Shown: one piece after another, positions 23,255-36,274 of the stretch
Position numbering within the stretch: the first letter of the stretch is position 1
Layout of the letters: the number at the start of each line of letters is the position of its first letter
Assembly: GCA_018902385.1 (NCBI GenBank)
Contig: JABSSW010000005.1
Coordinates: 558,001 to 622,000, forward strand
Direction: 5' to 3'
From: Physcia stellaris
Taxonomy: Eukaryota; Ascomycota; Lecanoromycetes; Caliciales; Physciaceae
DNA: 64,000 bases
Program-made: the position numbers and the translations under genes
Notes under the pieces: generated by a model
Told to the model about the DNA's origin: nothing
Databases searched by the model: none
What the model saw: only the letters and a program-made list of their open reading frames with translations

Positions 23255-26200
23255 TTTTAATCGTTATTATATTTCAAAATGATGTCATTCGTGTATATTT
23301 AACAAAACACAATTTTGTTGTTTCGCATACATTATGTCGAATTTTAATAATGATTTGTTTTTTGAATTTGTCGAAAATATTGATTTATTTTTTTGATTGA
23401 TTTATTACAAACAACAAATCGAAAAAAATCACAAAAAAAAATTAAATTCAAAATTCGAATTGTCGAACGTTCGAAATTTGCAATTTCTATTTCATTTATT
23501 TTTGTTTTTGTTTTTGTTTATGATTTTGTTTGAAAATTTTTCGTCATGAAAATTATCGAAACAACATCGAATCAATATAAAAAAAAAATTACAAAAAATG
23601 AAAAAAATATTGCAAACAAATGAAAAATCAATTCACGTAAAACAACGTGAATCATATAATTCAATTTTCGAATTTGATCAAAATCGCATATGTTGATATT
23701 TATTTTAAATCAAACAACAATACGAACAAATTTTAAAACGCAAAAATCGATTTTCATTCAAATAAACAATACTTTTGAATCGAATTCAAAAATTTTTTTA
23801 AAAGCGACATCGAGCGAGCAATCACGTTGCAACAAAATTTTTTGAAAAAATATCGCAAACACAAACAAAATCACAATCAATCGATTAAAAATTACAATGT
23901 TGAACGAATAAATATGTTTGTTGAATTGAAATTCGAATTCAAATTCACGAAAACAATGAAATTCAACGATTTTCGTGACGAATTACGTTTGAAATTTCGC
24001 TGCATGCTTTTTAAAAAAAAGAAAATTTTCACAAAAACGAAATTGTTTGAACGATTCAAACGTATGAAAAACGTTCAAATTCTGAAAAAAAAATTCAAAA
24101 ATTTCAAAAAACGTAAAATCTCGTTCGATACTGACAATTTTGAAAACGAAAACGAAAAATTCAAAATTGCGAAATTTAAAAATAAAAAAATCAAAAATAT
24201 TAACAAAATCAATTCGAATCACGAATCAATCAAATCGAAAAATACTCGAATGTATCGTTGATTCGTCAACGAATTCAAAAAAATTCAAAACAAAAATAAT
24301 TGTATAAATTGTGACAAATCAAATCATCAAATCGAAATTTGCACAAACAAAAAAAACAAAATTATTTTCGTTGATTAAATTTTTGAACAATCAAAAAATT
24401 AATCGATTTGATGATTTTCGTTCAATTCGTTAAAAAAAAAAATTTTCGAATTTCGACTTCGATACGTCGTTTTTTTCAAACATGAACAAAAATCATGTTA
24501 ACAAAAAAAAAAACGACGCAAAAAATTTAAAAAATTTATAATTCGTAAATGCGTCAAAATCAAAATTAACATACAAAACGAAAATCGAATTTGAAACGAA
24601 TCGAAAACAATATTCGATACAAAAACAAAAATTAATTTAATAAATCATGTTTATGCGAAAAAATTGAATTTTCGTCGTTTTGAAATTTTAAATTGTGATA
24701 CAATAACAATTGACAATTATCGTTTGAAAACATATGACGTTTATTTCGTACAATTCGAAATGTCAAACGTCAAAAAAATCAATCGTTTTTTCGAGAAATC
24801 GTTTTTGATCGTGAATTTGAATTGAAATTTAACGTTAAACATGTTTTGAATACAATTTTCGAAAATCAAAATGAATTGAAACGACGACAATATCAAAACT
24901 TGACGTTGCAAAAAAAAATATTTCATTTTTATCACGAATCGTATCGAAAACATCGAATCAAAACAATTGACAAAAAACGTCATCGATAACGAAATCGAAA
25001 CGTATTTCATGTTCGTACGAATATATATTGACAAACAATTCGACATACATGAAATGCACGTTTCAAAACGAATTCAAATAAAATTTGTTTTGACGAAAAT
25101 GAAAAAAAAATTCTATATCAAAATCACGTTTTTCGAAATTCTGAAAACGTATGAAAAACTCGATAACGAAAATAAAATTTACGAATTATCGAATCATGAT
25201 TCAAACGATCATGCTATTGATTTAAAAAAAAACAAAAAATCGTCGTATGAATCAATTCATTTTCTATTTGAAAATAAGTTTCGAATTTTACGTGTTTACA
25301 TCGAAAAACATTTAATTAACGATTTCATTCGATTTTCACAATTTTTTGCAAAAGCGTTCATTTTGTTCGTCAAAAAAAAACGATAATTTAAAACTATGTG
25401 TGAATTACAGAAATTTTAATGTTTTCACGATAAAAAATAAATATTCTTTATCGTTAATCGATAAAAATCTAAATAAATTCAACAAAATCGTCAAATATAT
25501 CAACATCGATTTGATTGTTGTTTATCATCGATTGCGTATCAAGCATGAAAACGAATGAAAAACAATTTTTCGTATTCGATATAATCATTTCGAATATAAC
25601 GTATTTTTTTTCGATTTCATTAACGTTTCGACGACGTTTCAAAGTTTTATCAATCGAATTTTGACGATTCGTCTCGATATTAACGTCATAATATATCTGA
25701 ACGATATAGTAATTTATTCGATGAACGTCGAAATTCATGTCGACGACGTCAAATGAATTTTTGATCGTTTTAAAAAAAATAAATTATACATTGTTTTTGA
25801 AAAATGCAAATAATTCGTTGACGAAATAAATTTTTTTGAATTCGTTGTTTCATTCAAAAAAATACGAATGCAAAACAAAAAAATCGAAATTATTCAACAA
25901 TGATTTGTATTTCGCAACGTTTTCGACATCATGTAATTTTTCGATATCGTTAATTTTTATCGACGATTCATTAAACATTTCAATAAAATTGTTGAATTTT
26001 GATCGTTATGTTAAAAAAATCGCAAAAATTACGAAAAATATTCGTAAACGCAAACGAAATCAAAATCGAAATCGCAACAAATTTTCGAATATTCACATTT
26101 TTTTGATCAATGAAACGTTGAAAATTTTCAAACGATTTCGCAAAACATTTATCGAAACATCAATTTTACGTCATTTCGATTTCGAACGTGTTATTCGAAT

Positions 26201-29200
26201 CGAAATCGACGCATTCGACAAAATCATCGAAATCATTTTATGTCAACAAAACGACGAAAATCATTGACATTTTGTTGCGTATTTTTCGCGCAAAATGATT
26301 TCGATCGAATGCAATTACGAAATTCATGACAAAAAATTGTTGATTATTGTGATTTCGTTCAAACAATAAAAACATTATTTCGAAAACGCAAAAAAACAAA
26401 TTTTTGTTTTTATTGATTATCGCAATTTGAAACAATTTATGATTACAATTAAATTGTCGTCACGTTAAATTCGATAAATTCAAAAATTGAATCGATATAA
26501 TTTCTTAATCGATTATCGTTTCGATAACAAGAATTTTGTTGACGAATTTTCAAAACGATTTGATCACATGATGATTATTGAAAAAAACGTCGAAAACAAT
26601 CGTCAAATTTTAAAACAATTGCAAAAATCATTGATTGCAAATTCGAAACGTTTCGAAAAAATGCGAATAAATGCGATCAAAATCATGAATGCGATGCATG
26701 TCATGAAACGATTTATGAATGCGATACATAACATGAAACGTCGATTGCATTTAAATGATTTAACAATCGAATCAATCAGCGTTGTTTCGAAAATATTTGA
26801 TTCAAAAAATTCAAAACGAAATCGAATTTCAATCAACGTTGTTTCGAAAACATTCGATTCAAAAAATTCAAAAAATTCGAAACATTCGATTGAACAAAAA
26901 TTAAACGTGACATTTATAAAGTAAAAAATTTTTGTGTTAAAATCAACGATTGTATTTGAATACGCAATGTATAAAATTCGAATACAAATTGTTTTACGAA
27001 AAAAAACGATATATAACGACGAATCAACACAATCAATATTGAATTTCGTTCGTGATTTGATCGTTAAAAATCAATTCGTTTTTGAAATATGTCGAAAATT
27101 AATTATTTCGAAAACAAAAACAAATCATTGACAACACAAAAATGAATTTTTGTATTACGACGACGTCGTTTACATTTCAAAAAATTTGCGTGAAAACGTT
27201 ATTCGTGTCAATCACGATAATTCGTTCGTTGATCATTTCGACATCGAACGAACGTTAAAATTGATACGTCGAAAATATTATTGATCGAATCAAAATTTTA
27301 TCGAAATTTTTGAAATGCGACAACAAATTAAAAAACATTATGAAACATACGTCGTTTACAAACGAAACAAAATTGCACGACACAAATCATACGACGAATT
27401 TTTTTTTTTTTTTCGATTTTTGAATTTAAATGAATTGATTTTTTCATAAATTTCGTGACAAAACTTTTTTCAAATAAAACGTGAAATGAAACGATTTACG
27501 ATTCGATTTTAATGATTGTGAATCGTTTAACGAAAATGATTCATTACATATCAATAATTAAAACGATTTTCGCAAAAAATTTGATCGAAATTTTATTTCG
27601 CGAAATCATTCGATTTCATGATTTTTTTTCGTCAATCGTTATCGACAAAAATTTCATTTTCACATTCAAATACAACGATGCGTTGTGTTACGTTTTGAAA
27701 ATCAAACGTAAATTGTCAATCGTTTTTCATTTTCAAATCGATAAACAAATCGAACGAATGAACAACGTCATAAAACAATTTTTTCGCGTTTTCGTCAATT
27801 TCGAACAAAATGATTGAATAAAATTATTGTTTATGATCGAATTCGTTTACAACAACAACAAACATGCATTTACAAACATTTTTTCGTTCGAAATTATGTT
27901 TGAATATTCGTTTCGCATGTTTTTCGAAAAAACATGAAACAAAAAAATTAAATTCAAATTCGCAAAAAAAACACGTTGAACATTTAATTGAATTATTTCG
28001 AATATTGAAAAACAATTTATTCGTGACACAACAACAACAAACGAAATACAAAAACGAACGCACGAAATCAATGTTATACAACGTCGAAAATTACGTGAAT
28101 TTGAACGATAAAAACATCAAAATTAAACGAAACAAAAAATTGAAATGAAAATTTTTCGAATCATTTAAAATTTTAAAAATTATAAAAAATCAAATTTATC
28201 GTTTAAATTTATTCAAACGTTGACGAATTCACGACGTTTTTTTCGTTTTTTTAAAAAAATTCAATTTTAAAAAGAGAAAAAAGCGCGCAAACGTCACAAT
28301 TTTTCGAATTTTCGTATCAAATTGAAAATATTGAATTCGACGAAAACATGAAAATGAAAATCACGAAAAAATTTTATGAAATCGAAATCATTAAAAACAA
28401 CAAAATTTTCAAAACAAATGAAATTTCAAACAAATTTTACAACGAATTCGATTTTTATTATTTGATAAAATGAAAAAATTATGAAAACGCGATTTGAAAA
28501 TTTGCATCGTTTGTTAAACATTTTCGAAAAATTTTGCGACAATTTCACAACGAAAATTCAAAAAAATTTGATGTCAATAAAAAACAAATCATCGAAAATC
28601 ACGAAAAAAATGAATTGAAATATTTATTGCATGTTAACACATTTTCGTTTTCAAAAATTTTGTGTGTTATTTATTGTTTAAAATTTACGACGCATGAAAA
28701 ATTGAATTGTGTCAAAAATATTTTCAAAAATTGTTGTTCGATTTGATCGAACGATGAATCGTTGAATAAAAAATGTGAAATAAAATAAAAAAAAATTTCG
28801 AAATTTGAATATCTAATGCGATCGCGATTAATGAACGTTTATCGCGTTATATATTTTTTTCATAATATCGATGTTGATATTCGAAATAAAAAAATGAAAA
28901 AATAAAAAAATGTTCGAATTCAAAATTTTTTGTCAACAAATCAATTGTCAATCATCATATCGAAAATTGTGAATTGTACGAAATCAAACATTCGATCATA
29001 AAAACAACAAACAATTGATTTATCAAATTATGTTTTTTTGAATCATTCAAAAAAATGTTTTTTCAAATTTTTAACGCAAATTGATTATCGAATTCGAAAC
29101 AAAATATTTCGAAATGCGAAAATCACGATCATAATGATTTTTCAAATCGATGCAAAAACAAAACAAACAAAATACGTCAAAATTTCTGTTAACATGTTGA

Positions 29201-29233
29201 TTTCAAAAAATTTCGATATTAAAAAAAAACGTA

Positions 29234-29554
29234 TGTAAGAAATAAAAATTCAGAATTTTCGAAAATGCGATTCGCATTTCGTCAAGCAATTCGATTATCG
29301 AAATTCGAATGATTTCGAAAAAAATCAATTTCAATCATTTTACAATTCGATCAACGATAAATTCAACAAATTCATATTTTCAGTCGAAATCGATCGAATT
29401 CGTACGATTGAACAAATAAAATGTAAATAAAAAACAATTGCAAAACGTAATTTGTTCTGTAACGATTAATAAATCAATATATTACATTTCAAATTATACA
29501 TTTCTGATGTCAATAATTCATTAAATTATATTATTTCTAATACGAAGTTTTACA
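29234..29554 (+). repeat. 3' LTR of the first Gypsy element
   Basis: Partner of the 5' LTR. It keeps somewhat more ApG and CpT sites than the 5' copy, so the mutation was less complete here. Confidence 0.88.
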
Positions 29555-30968
29555 GTTTCAAACGTTCAATTAATCAATCAAAATTAAAAAAAAAAATGAT
29601 TTTGATTTAAAAAATAAAAAAAATATCGTTTCGAAATTTTTTTGTTACAATCGATGATTGTGCAAATTGATTCGATTTTGATATTTTGTTTTCGTTCGTC
29701 GATTCGAAATTTTTTTTCGATTTCGATCGACGATAAAATTTATAACAAAAACATCGAATCGTTTAAAATCGTTCATGAAAAAAATTTTAATTTTATTTGA
29801 TAATTAATCGAATTGCGTTTGAATCGTCGTCGCAATCAATGTTATTGCAAATATTTTTTCAAATTTTGCGATAATAACGATTAACAAAATCGTTAAAATT
29901 GATAATATTTCAAATTTTCGTCGATTGATTCGCACAAAAAATACGACGATTAAATTGTCAATCGTATCGTTGAACACGCGTATCAATTCGATTATCGAAC
30001 GTAATTGAAATATTATATTATTCAATTATCGAATCAAAAATTTGTAACGAAAACGTATTTATTAAAAAAACATTCGAAAACACGATCGTTGTAAATGCAA
30101 TTGTCGTATGTTTTTGATTGATTGATATTTGTAAAAATTATACAAACAATAAACGAACAAATATTCGAATATTAATTGTATAAAAATTTGTTTTTTTTCG
30201 ATCGTTACATTAGAAAAATTGTTAACATGAATGTTGAATCGTACGCGTTCAACGAAAAAATATTGAAAATTTGAAATTTTTTTTATTTAAATTAAAATAA
30301 TTGTCAAATTTTGAAAATACGTAATTTGAAAATTATTTTTATTTTCGAAATATTCGATGTTCATTTTTATTGTTGTTTGACACAAATTCGAATTTTTTCA
30401 CGAAAATCGTTCAAAAACGATTTAAAAATTGTTTGATTATTAATCACGATTATCACAATTTTTGAATTTTCATTTATCGTCGTTTAATTGACAATTCGAA
30501 CGCGATCGCTGTTATAAAATATCGTTAATTCAATCAATTGCGCATACAAATTGATTGAAAACGAAATTATTTTACAAATGATTCAAAATTTTTCGATCAT
30601 GTTATTGTTGTCGAAAAATAAAAAAAATATGTTTTGTTAATATTCAAATGGTTTTAATATTTTTGTTTCAAATATTCATTTCGTACACGATTAACAATGA
30701 AATCAATTTACGATGTTTGCGAAAAAATTTTTGATTGATATTTATGATTGTTTATTTGTTTGTTGTTTAAAAAAATGTAATAATCAAATTATTTGACAGA
30801 AAATTTTTCGACAATCGAGACGATATATTCGTTTAAAATTCAACATTTAATTTTGATTTTGAATTTTGTTAAAATCAATTATGCGCTTTTTGCGATTAAT
30901 TTATTATATAAAATCAAAGAATTTTTACATTAATTTTATTAATTTTGAATTTCTACATACATTAATTT
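29555..30968. other. AT-rich sequence, nothing recognised
   Basis: Fully CpY-depleted sequence with no identifiable domain on either strand. It ends at the target site of the small LTR element. Confidence 0.45.
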
Positions 30969-31129
30969 TGTTACGGTAAACCTGCACATAGGGCTGGAGT
31001 CAGGATATCTTGACAAGAACGGACTAGCGCCTTGGCAGCCTGGCCCAGTATCTGCACTCTGCCTCCTAGATAATAACAATTCAACCACTTTACCACCCAT
31101 ATTATCCATATTGCAGTTATTCCTTAACA
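30969..31129 (+). repeat. Left LTR of the small element
   Basis: 161 bp, tips TGTTA and TAACA. About 92% like 33,312-33,473, with most differences in the last third. Confidence 0.9.
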
Positions 31130-31131
31130 AA

Positions 31132-31139
31132 TGGTAGCA
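31132..31139 (+). other. Primer-binding site, initiator tRNA-Met type
   Basis: TGGTAGCA two bases after the left LTR; the first seven bases are complementary to the 3' end of the fungal initiator methionine tRNA (...GCUACCA). This supports an LTR-retroelement origin. Confidence 0.7.
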
Positions 31140-33311
31140 TCATCGAGCAAATCGATCGACAGCTTCTATCGCTGTCTTACAAGCAGCTTCTAGTTACCGT
31201 GTAACGCCTAGCTGCAGAGCAGTATCCAACTCCTGTGGAGTATCCAGTCCGCAGACGATAATTGCATCAGTTGCTCTGCAACACCCAGTCCTGTGGACGA
31301 TAAACGCATCTAGTCCTGCTTGACGATAAATCAGTTGCTCTGCAACAACCAGCATCTATTGCACCAGAACACCTAGTTGCCAGTCCGCAACAACCAACAC
31401 CAAACACTTATCAAAACATTTATCCACGAGTCCTCCGCAGCCCTCATTACCTAGTCCTTCAAGCACCAAGACATTCGACGCCAGAATATCTACCTATCAA
31501 GTCCTCCGCAACAACCAGCCCTCAGTACCTAGCCGATCGGCACCAGAATACTCAGTCACGAATCCTACGCCCCACCTGAATCATGACCAACCGATACCCC
31601 TGTCTCTATCCAGATTTACAAGTCGACTCTGCATACCCTGCGGGAGATTTTCGCTATTGTGAAAGGTCACAAGGTTTATAGAAACGTCAAGCCATTCTTG
31701 CAACACCTCAAAGAAAGAAGCCGAGCTAGGCATCATCACTATCAATGCAATTTAAGAATGCTCAGAAACTTCTATATGGACCGGCCAAAATCTGGATTGA
31801 GTCGAAATCATCATGGGAGCGAAAGATGTTCAACGACTTGAACGTGCTTTGCAATCATTTACACTTCAATTCGGTCTCACCGATGAAGAACGTCAACGAA
31901 TCATTGCTCGGGATCAGGCTCGCTTTGACGAACAGAAGGCAATATCGATTGAAAAACAACAGCAAGAGCAAGAGCAGGAAGCCGAACAAGCCCGCATTGC
32001 AAAGGAAAGCAGAAGCATTTGCATGCAGACGTTGCGATTGCGAAATTTCCTAGCAACACCAAGCTCCATCAGCATATCCAGGATCACCATCAGAAGAAGG
32101 CCGAAAAGGCTGCAAGCGAAATGGCGATACCCTCACCAAACGAGCCCACCAAATTTAACCGAGCGAGACCGCCATACCAACACCAAGCGAGACCGCCATA
32201 CCAACACCCCCCTCTACACCAAAAGCGGAGCCCGCCAAGATCACGAAAAGTGAGCCCGCAGAAAACACCAACTGCAATATCTGCACCAATACCAACACCT
32301 CCCTCTCCACCGAAAGCACCGACCGCAGTGCTTACACCGACTGCAACACCTGTACCACCGTTTTTGAGCCAGCATTGGTGCTCACACCACCTTTATATCG
32401 ACATCAAAGGAGTTTTCACCACCTGCAACACCAAGAAGGCCAATATCCTGGGCCGAAATAGCCTCACGCCCAGTCATTGCACCAAATTTCACGTCTCCCA
32501 GTCCCTACACCAAAGATCAAACCAAAAGCGTTGGAGACTGCGACAATTTTGCCCGCCTACTCCGCCGCCTACCAATCAAAACCAACACCGAAGCACCAAA
32601 AACCTTATCTTACTATCGAAGACCTGTTCGAGATGTTTGCTGAGAAGCGCACGAAATCAGGCCTACACACCAGGAAGACCGAATCCTCCCCAAAGGTCTC
32701 CCGCCAGTCCAAGATCACGTCCTACTTCAGGCCTGCAGCCAATCAGAGCAAGCCAATTAGTCAGGGCTCGAAAACGCCGAATCCGAGGAGTTTTCAACAG
32801 CATACGCCCGCGGAATCGAACCGCGCCAAATCCACACCTCCTACCCCCAGCAAGTGGTCTGAGAAATCGGCCATTTTACCATACAAAACATCGACCTTCT
32901 CCCGCCTACCTACCTCAGAGATATCAAGCATTTCGCCATACAAAATGCCAATATTCGCTGCAAATCCTCAATTTGCCCGCCTCAAATAAACAATTTCACC
33001 TACTCCCAGAGCCCATTTCGGCATCTCCGCTTCCTCGCATGCTTGCCGCATCTGCAGCGGTACCTTTGGATCGAACAATCGCCTGCATCGGCACCTACGA
33101 GCAATCCATTTCGGCCATGCACCTCGCCATGGATCGAGAAGCATGCGCCCGGGCGCAATATCATGGCTTGGGAATCATTGACCTCTTGACGGAGAAATAG
33201 GCCGTTTTCTAGAACTTCTTTTCATTATTACTAAAGAATTCTCGAAGGACGACTCGCATGTCCCGCCACTCGGCATCGAGGGCGTTGTGGTCTTCTTTCG
33301 TTGGTGGCATC

Positions 33312-33473
33312 TTTTACGGTAAACCTGCACATAGGGCTGGAGTCAGGATATCTTGACAAGAACGGACTAGCGCCTTGACAGCCTGGCCCAGTATCTGCAC
33401 TCTGCCTCTAGATAGTAACAATCCAACCACTTTACCTTCCACAATAAGCATATTGCAGTTATTTGCCTTAACA
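33312..33473 (+). repeat. Right LTR of the small element
   Basis: 162 bp; its second base departs from the TG tip of the left copy. It is followed directly by the AATTT target duplication. Confidence 0.9.
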
Positions 33474-36055
33474 AATTTTTAATACAAATTGTTAAATCAA
33501 AATATTTTTTTTGATTTGCATTGATGATTTATTTTGATTTAATTTAATAAAAAATTGCAAATAATAAAATTCATAAAAATATATTTCGAAAATCGCGATT
33601 TTTCAAAAACGAAAAAAATCATATTGTTGATTTTTGACATTTTTCAATTTATATAATTCGCAATGTATAAATTTCAATTCAAAATTGATTTTTACATTTT
33701 TTTAATATTTGTACAAATTTATTAAATTTCAAATGTTTTATCGTGATTTTTTCAAAAAAATATTTGAAAAAATCATTTTTTGATCGATAATTTCGTTATA
33801 ACAATTTTTTTCTTTTCGAAAAAAAAAAGATTGCATCGAAAACGACATTAAATAAAATGAAATTTTATAATAAAATTATTATTGCATGATTTTTTTGATA
33901 ATATTAAATTTGTACGTTTTTTGCAATTGTTGTTGATTTTTTTGAATTTAATAAAACAAACATGTTTTTTTTTTCAATGCGAAATCAACGTTTTCGAATA
34001 TTGTAAAAAATTTTTTTTGATTGTGATAAAAATCGATTGCAATTTTTTTTTGATATTGACATGATTAAATTTGTCATTCAACATTTCATTTTTAATCAAT
34101 TTTTTTTTTCAAAAAAACGTATATTATTGCTTTTTTTCGTTTATTTTTAAATTAATGCGAATGTAATTATTTGTTCAATAATTTCGTTCAATTTTTTTCA
34201 AATTTTTTTACGAAAAACATTGAAAATAATCATTGTGATCGATATTTTCGATATGTAATTCGCATTCGCACGAACGCGTCAAACAAACAATTAAACAAAC
34301 AATTGATATATGAATTTGCAAATAATGTCGAATTTGATCGTCGAATTGCACGTTATGTAACAATGCAATAAATTTTTTTTCGAATTCGAAATGTTAATAT
34401 ATTCGTATAACGATTAAATGAAAATCGACGAATATAAAAATAAAATGCAACAATGTTCATGCAATTATCAAAAAAAATTAAATGAAATTTATCAAACGCG
34501 ATCAATTGCGTTCGATTGAATTAATTTCAATCAAATTGTTTCAATTTTTAATTCGATCGTTAAATCGTGTTAAAATAAAAAAATTTAATCGTTAACGTGT
34601 TTTATACGATTAAATTCATTTCGTTTAACGTTCGTATCGTTTAACGTTAAAAAAAATTTGTTGTTTTTTTGAAATATTTGTATCATTAACGTGTTTTGAC
34701 GCATCGTGAATGATTCGCGAATTCGTTATTTTATTATAAAAACGATCACATATGTTTCAAATGTTTTGATTTTTAAAAATATCAATCAAATTACAAATTT
34801 CATTCACAAATTCAATTTACATATTTATTAACATTTTTTATTTTCAATTTTCGAATTGTGAAAATCTTTTCGATTTAAATCAATGATTTTTTTTTTTAAA
34901 AATTTTGACAATGAAATTTTTTCGATGTCATTTAACAAAATTCATTCGAAATTTGACATGAAATTTATAAACATATCAATCATTAACGTTTATATTAACG
35001 TTTCGAATTTGTCGATTATTGAACGATATTCAATGTCAATTCGAAATAATTGATTCGTCGTCAATAATTTTTGTTTCAATCATTTTTTTTTAATTTTTGT
35101 ATAAACGTTTCGTCGAAATCGATCGAATTGCGAATTCGAATGCAAATTTTAATTGATCGATACAAATATCAAACGATTTTTTTTTTTCAATATCATTTTA
35201 TGAATCAAATGTCAATAACGACGAAAAAAAAATTGTATTTCGATATTTTTTATCGAATTCAAATCGTTAATGTTATAAAAAAAATGAAAATCAAATATCG
35301 CGACAATTTGTGAACGATTGAAATTCATATCAACAAATTGAAACAAAAATTGAAAAAAAAAAAACGTGAGCAAATTGAAAATGACGTTAACGAACGATCG
35401 TTTATTCAAACAAATTCGAATTACATTTTTTTCGAAATCACAATTCGTAATAACATTTCGATCGATTCGAATGTTATTGTCATAAATACGATTGTTATGA
35501 AAAAATAAATGTGATAAAAAAATGAAATTTTTTTTTTGTTAAATATTAAATATTTGAATCAATTCACACGATTGTAAATCATTGAATCGCGAATTTAATT
35601 TGAATAAAATAATAATTACAATATTTTTTGTGAACGCAATTTGATGATATCAATATCAACGACAAAAAACAAAAAATTTGAAATAAATAAACAATTACGA
35701 TATTTTTATTCGATGCGATTATACGAAAAAATTTACGATAATAACGTTTTTTAACGATAATCACAATGAAATTCATTTGCATCAAATCAAATTTGTTTCG
35801 ATAATAAAATTTTGAACGTTTATTTTGTAATTAAAATTAAATTTCGAAAATTGATAAAACAAATTTTTGAAAAAAAAATTTCGAAAACGAATATATTATA
35901 TATTGCGCAATCGAAACGTTGTCACGAATGTAAATCACGTGTTGAAACAAATTTTTTTGTTCAATATTTTGAAATCAATAATTGAATAATGATGACATTA
36001 TGTCGACAATAATATGTGAAACAATAAATTTTATTCGTTGTTGACGAAATCAAAA
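33474..36055. other. AT-rich sequence, nothing recognised
   Basis: CpY-depleted throughout, with no domain identified on either strand. It is the continuation of the sequence at 29,555-30,968 into which the small element jumped. Confidence 0.45.
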
Positions 36056-36274
36056 TGTGAATTCAACATTTGAAATCAAAATCGTCGACAAAATCAAATA
36101 AAATTAACATTTTTATTTTATCATATCGAATGTTAAAATCGAAATTCGTTTTGACGCAAAAACGATTTAATTTTTTACATATGTTTTTACAAATTTTCAA
36201 TGTATTTGTTTTTGCGAAATTTAGAAATTTTCGTGTAATTATGTATTAATTCAATCAATGCAAAACATTTCACA
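36056..36274 (+). repeat. 5' LTR of the second Gypsy element
   Basis: Tips TGTGAA and TTCACA. Matches 43,508-43,724 with several small indels. Confidence 0.75.

Larger units (their letters stand above)
22935..29554 (+). mobile_element. Fossil Ty3/Gypsy element, probably a chromovirus
   Basis: 6.6 kb between two ~320-bp LTRs. Plus-strand parts: gag about 23,820-24,250 with a CCHC knuckle (C-x2-C-x4-H-x4-C) near 24,300; protease region about 24,600-24,900; reverse transcriptase about 25,270-25,830; RNase H about 26,100-26,460; integrase about 27,130-27,850; and a chromodomain-like segment about 28,340-28,560, which suggests a chromovirus. Broken throughout, with dozens of breaks. LTR divergence of about 3-4% includes many differences of the mutational type, so it overstates age; the insertion is fairly young. 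I see no clean target duplication. Confidence 0.85.
30969..33473 (+). mobile_element. Small LTR element of normal GC content with zinc-finger frames (TRIM/LARD-like)
   Basis: 2,505 bp with TGTTA...TAACA tips, ~161-bp LTRs, a 5-bp target duplication AATTT (30,964-30,968 and 33,474-33,478) and a primer-binding site. It lies in the mutated block but keeps ordinary base composition. The internal part has overlapping open frames, the longest 32,019-33,200 (393 codons), rich in Pro, Ser and Lys; C2H2-like zinc-finger patterns appear near 32,010-32,095 and near the right end of the coding region (about 33,030-33,120). No reverse transcriptase or integrase is visible, so it would have to move with help from another element. 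The reading frame is interrupted in a few places. The LTRs differ at about a dozen positions, so it is not brand new. Similar zinc-finger repeat proteins occur in repeats of other ascomycetes. Confidence 0.8.

Noticed and set aside
23827-24261. Lys-rich open frame as a possible host gene
   Set aside because: It lies between the LTRs of the first Gypsy at the gag position and is followed by a CCHC knuckle; part of the fossil.
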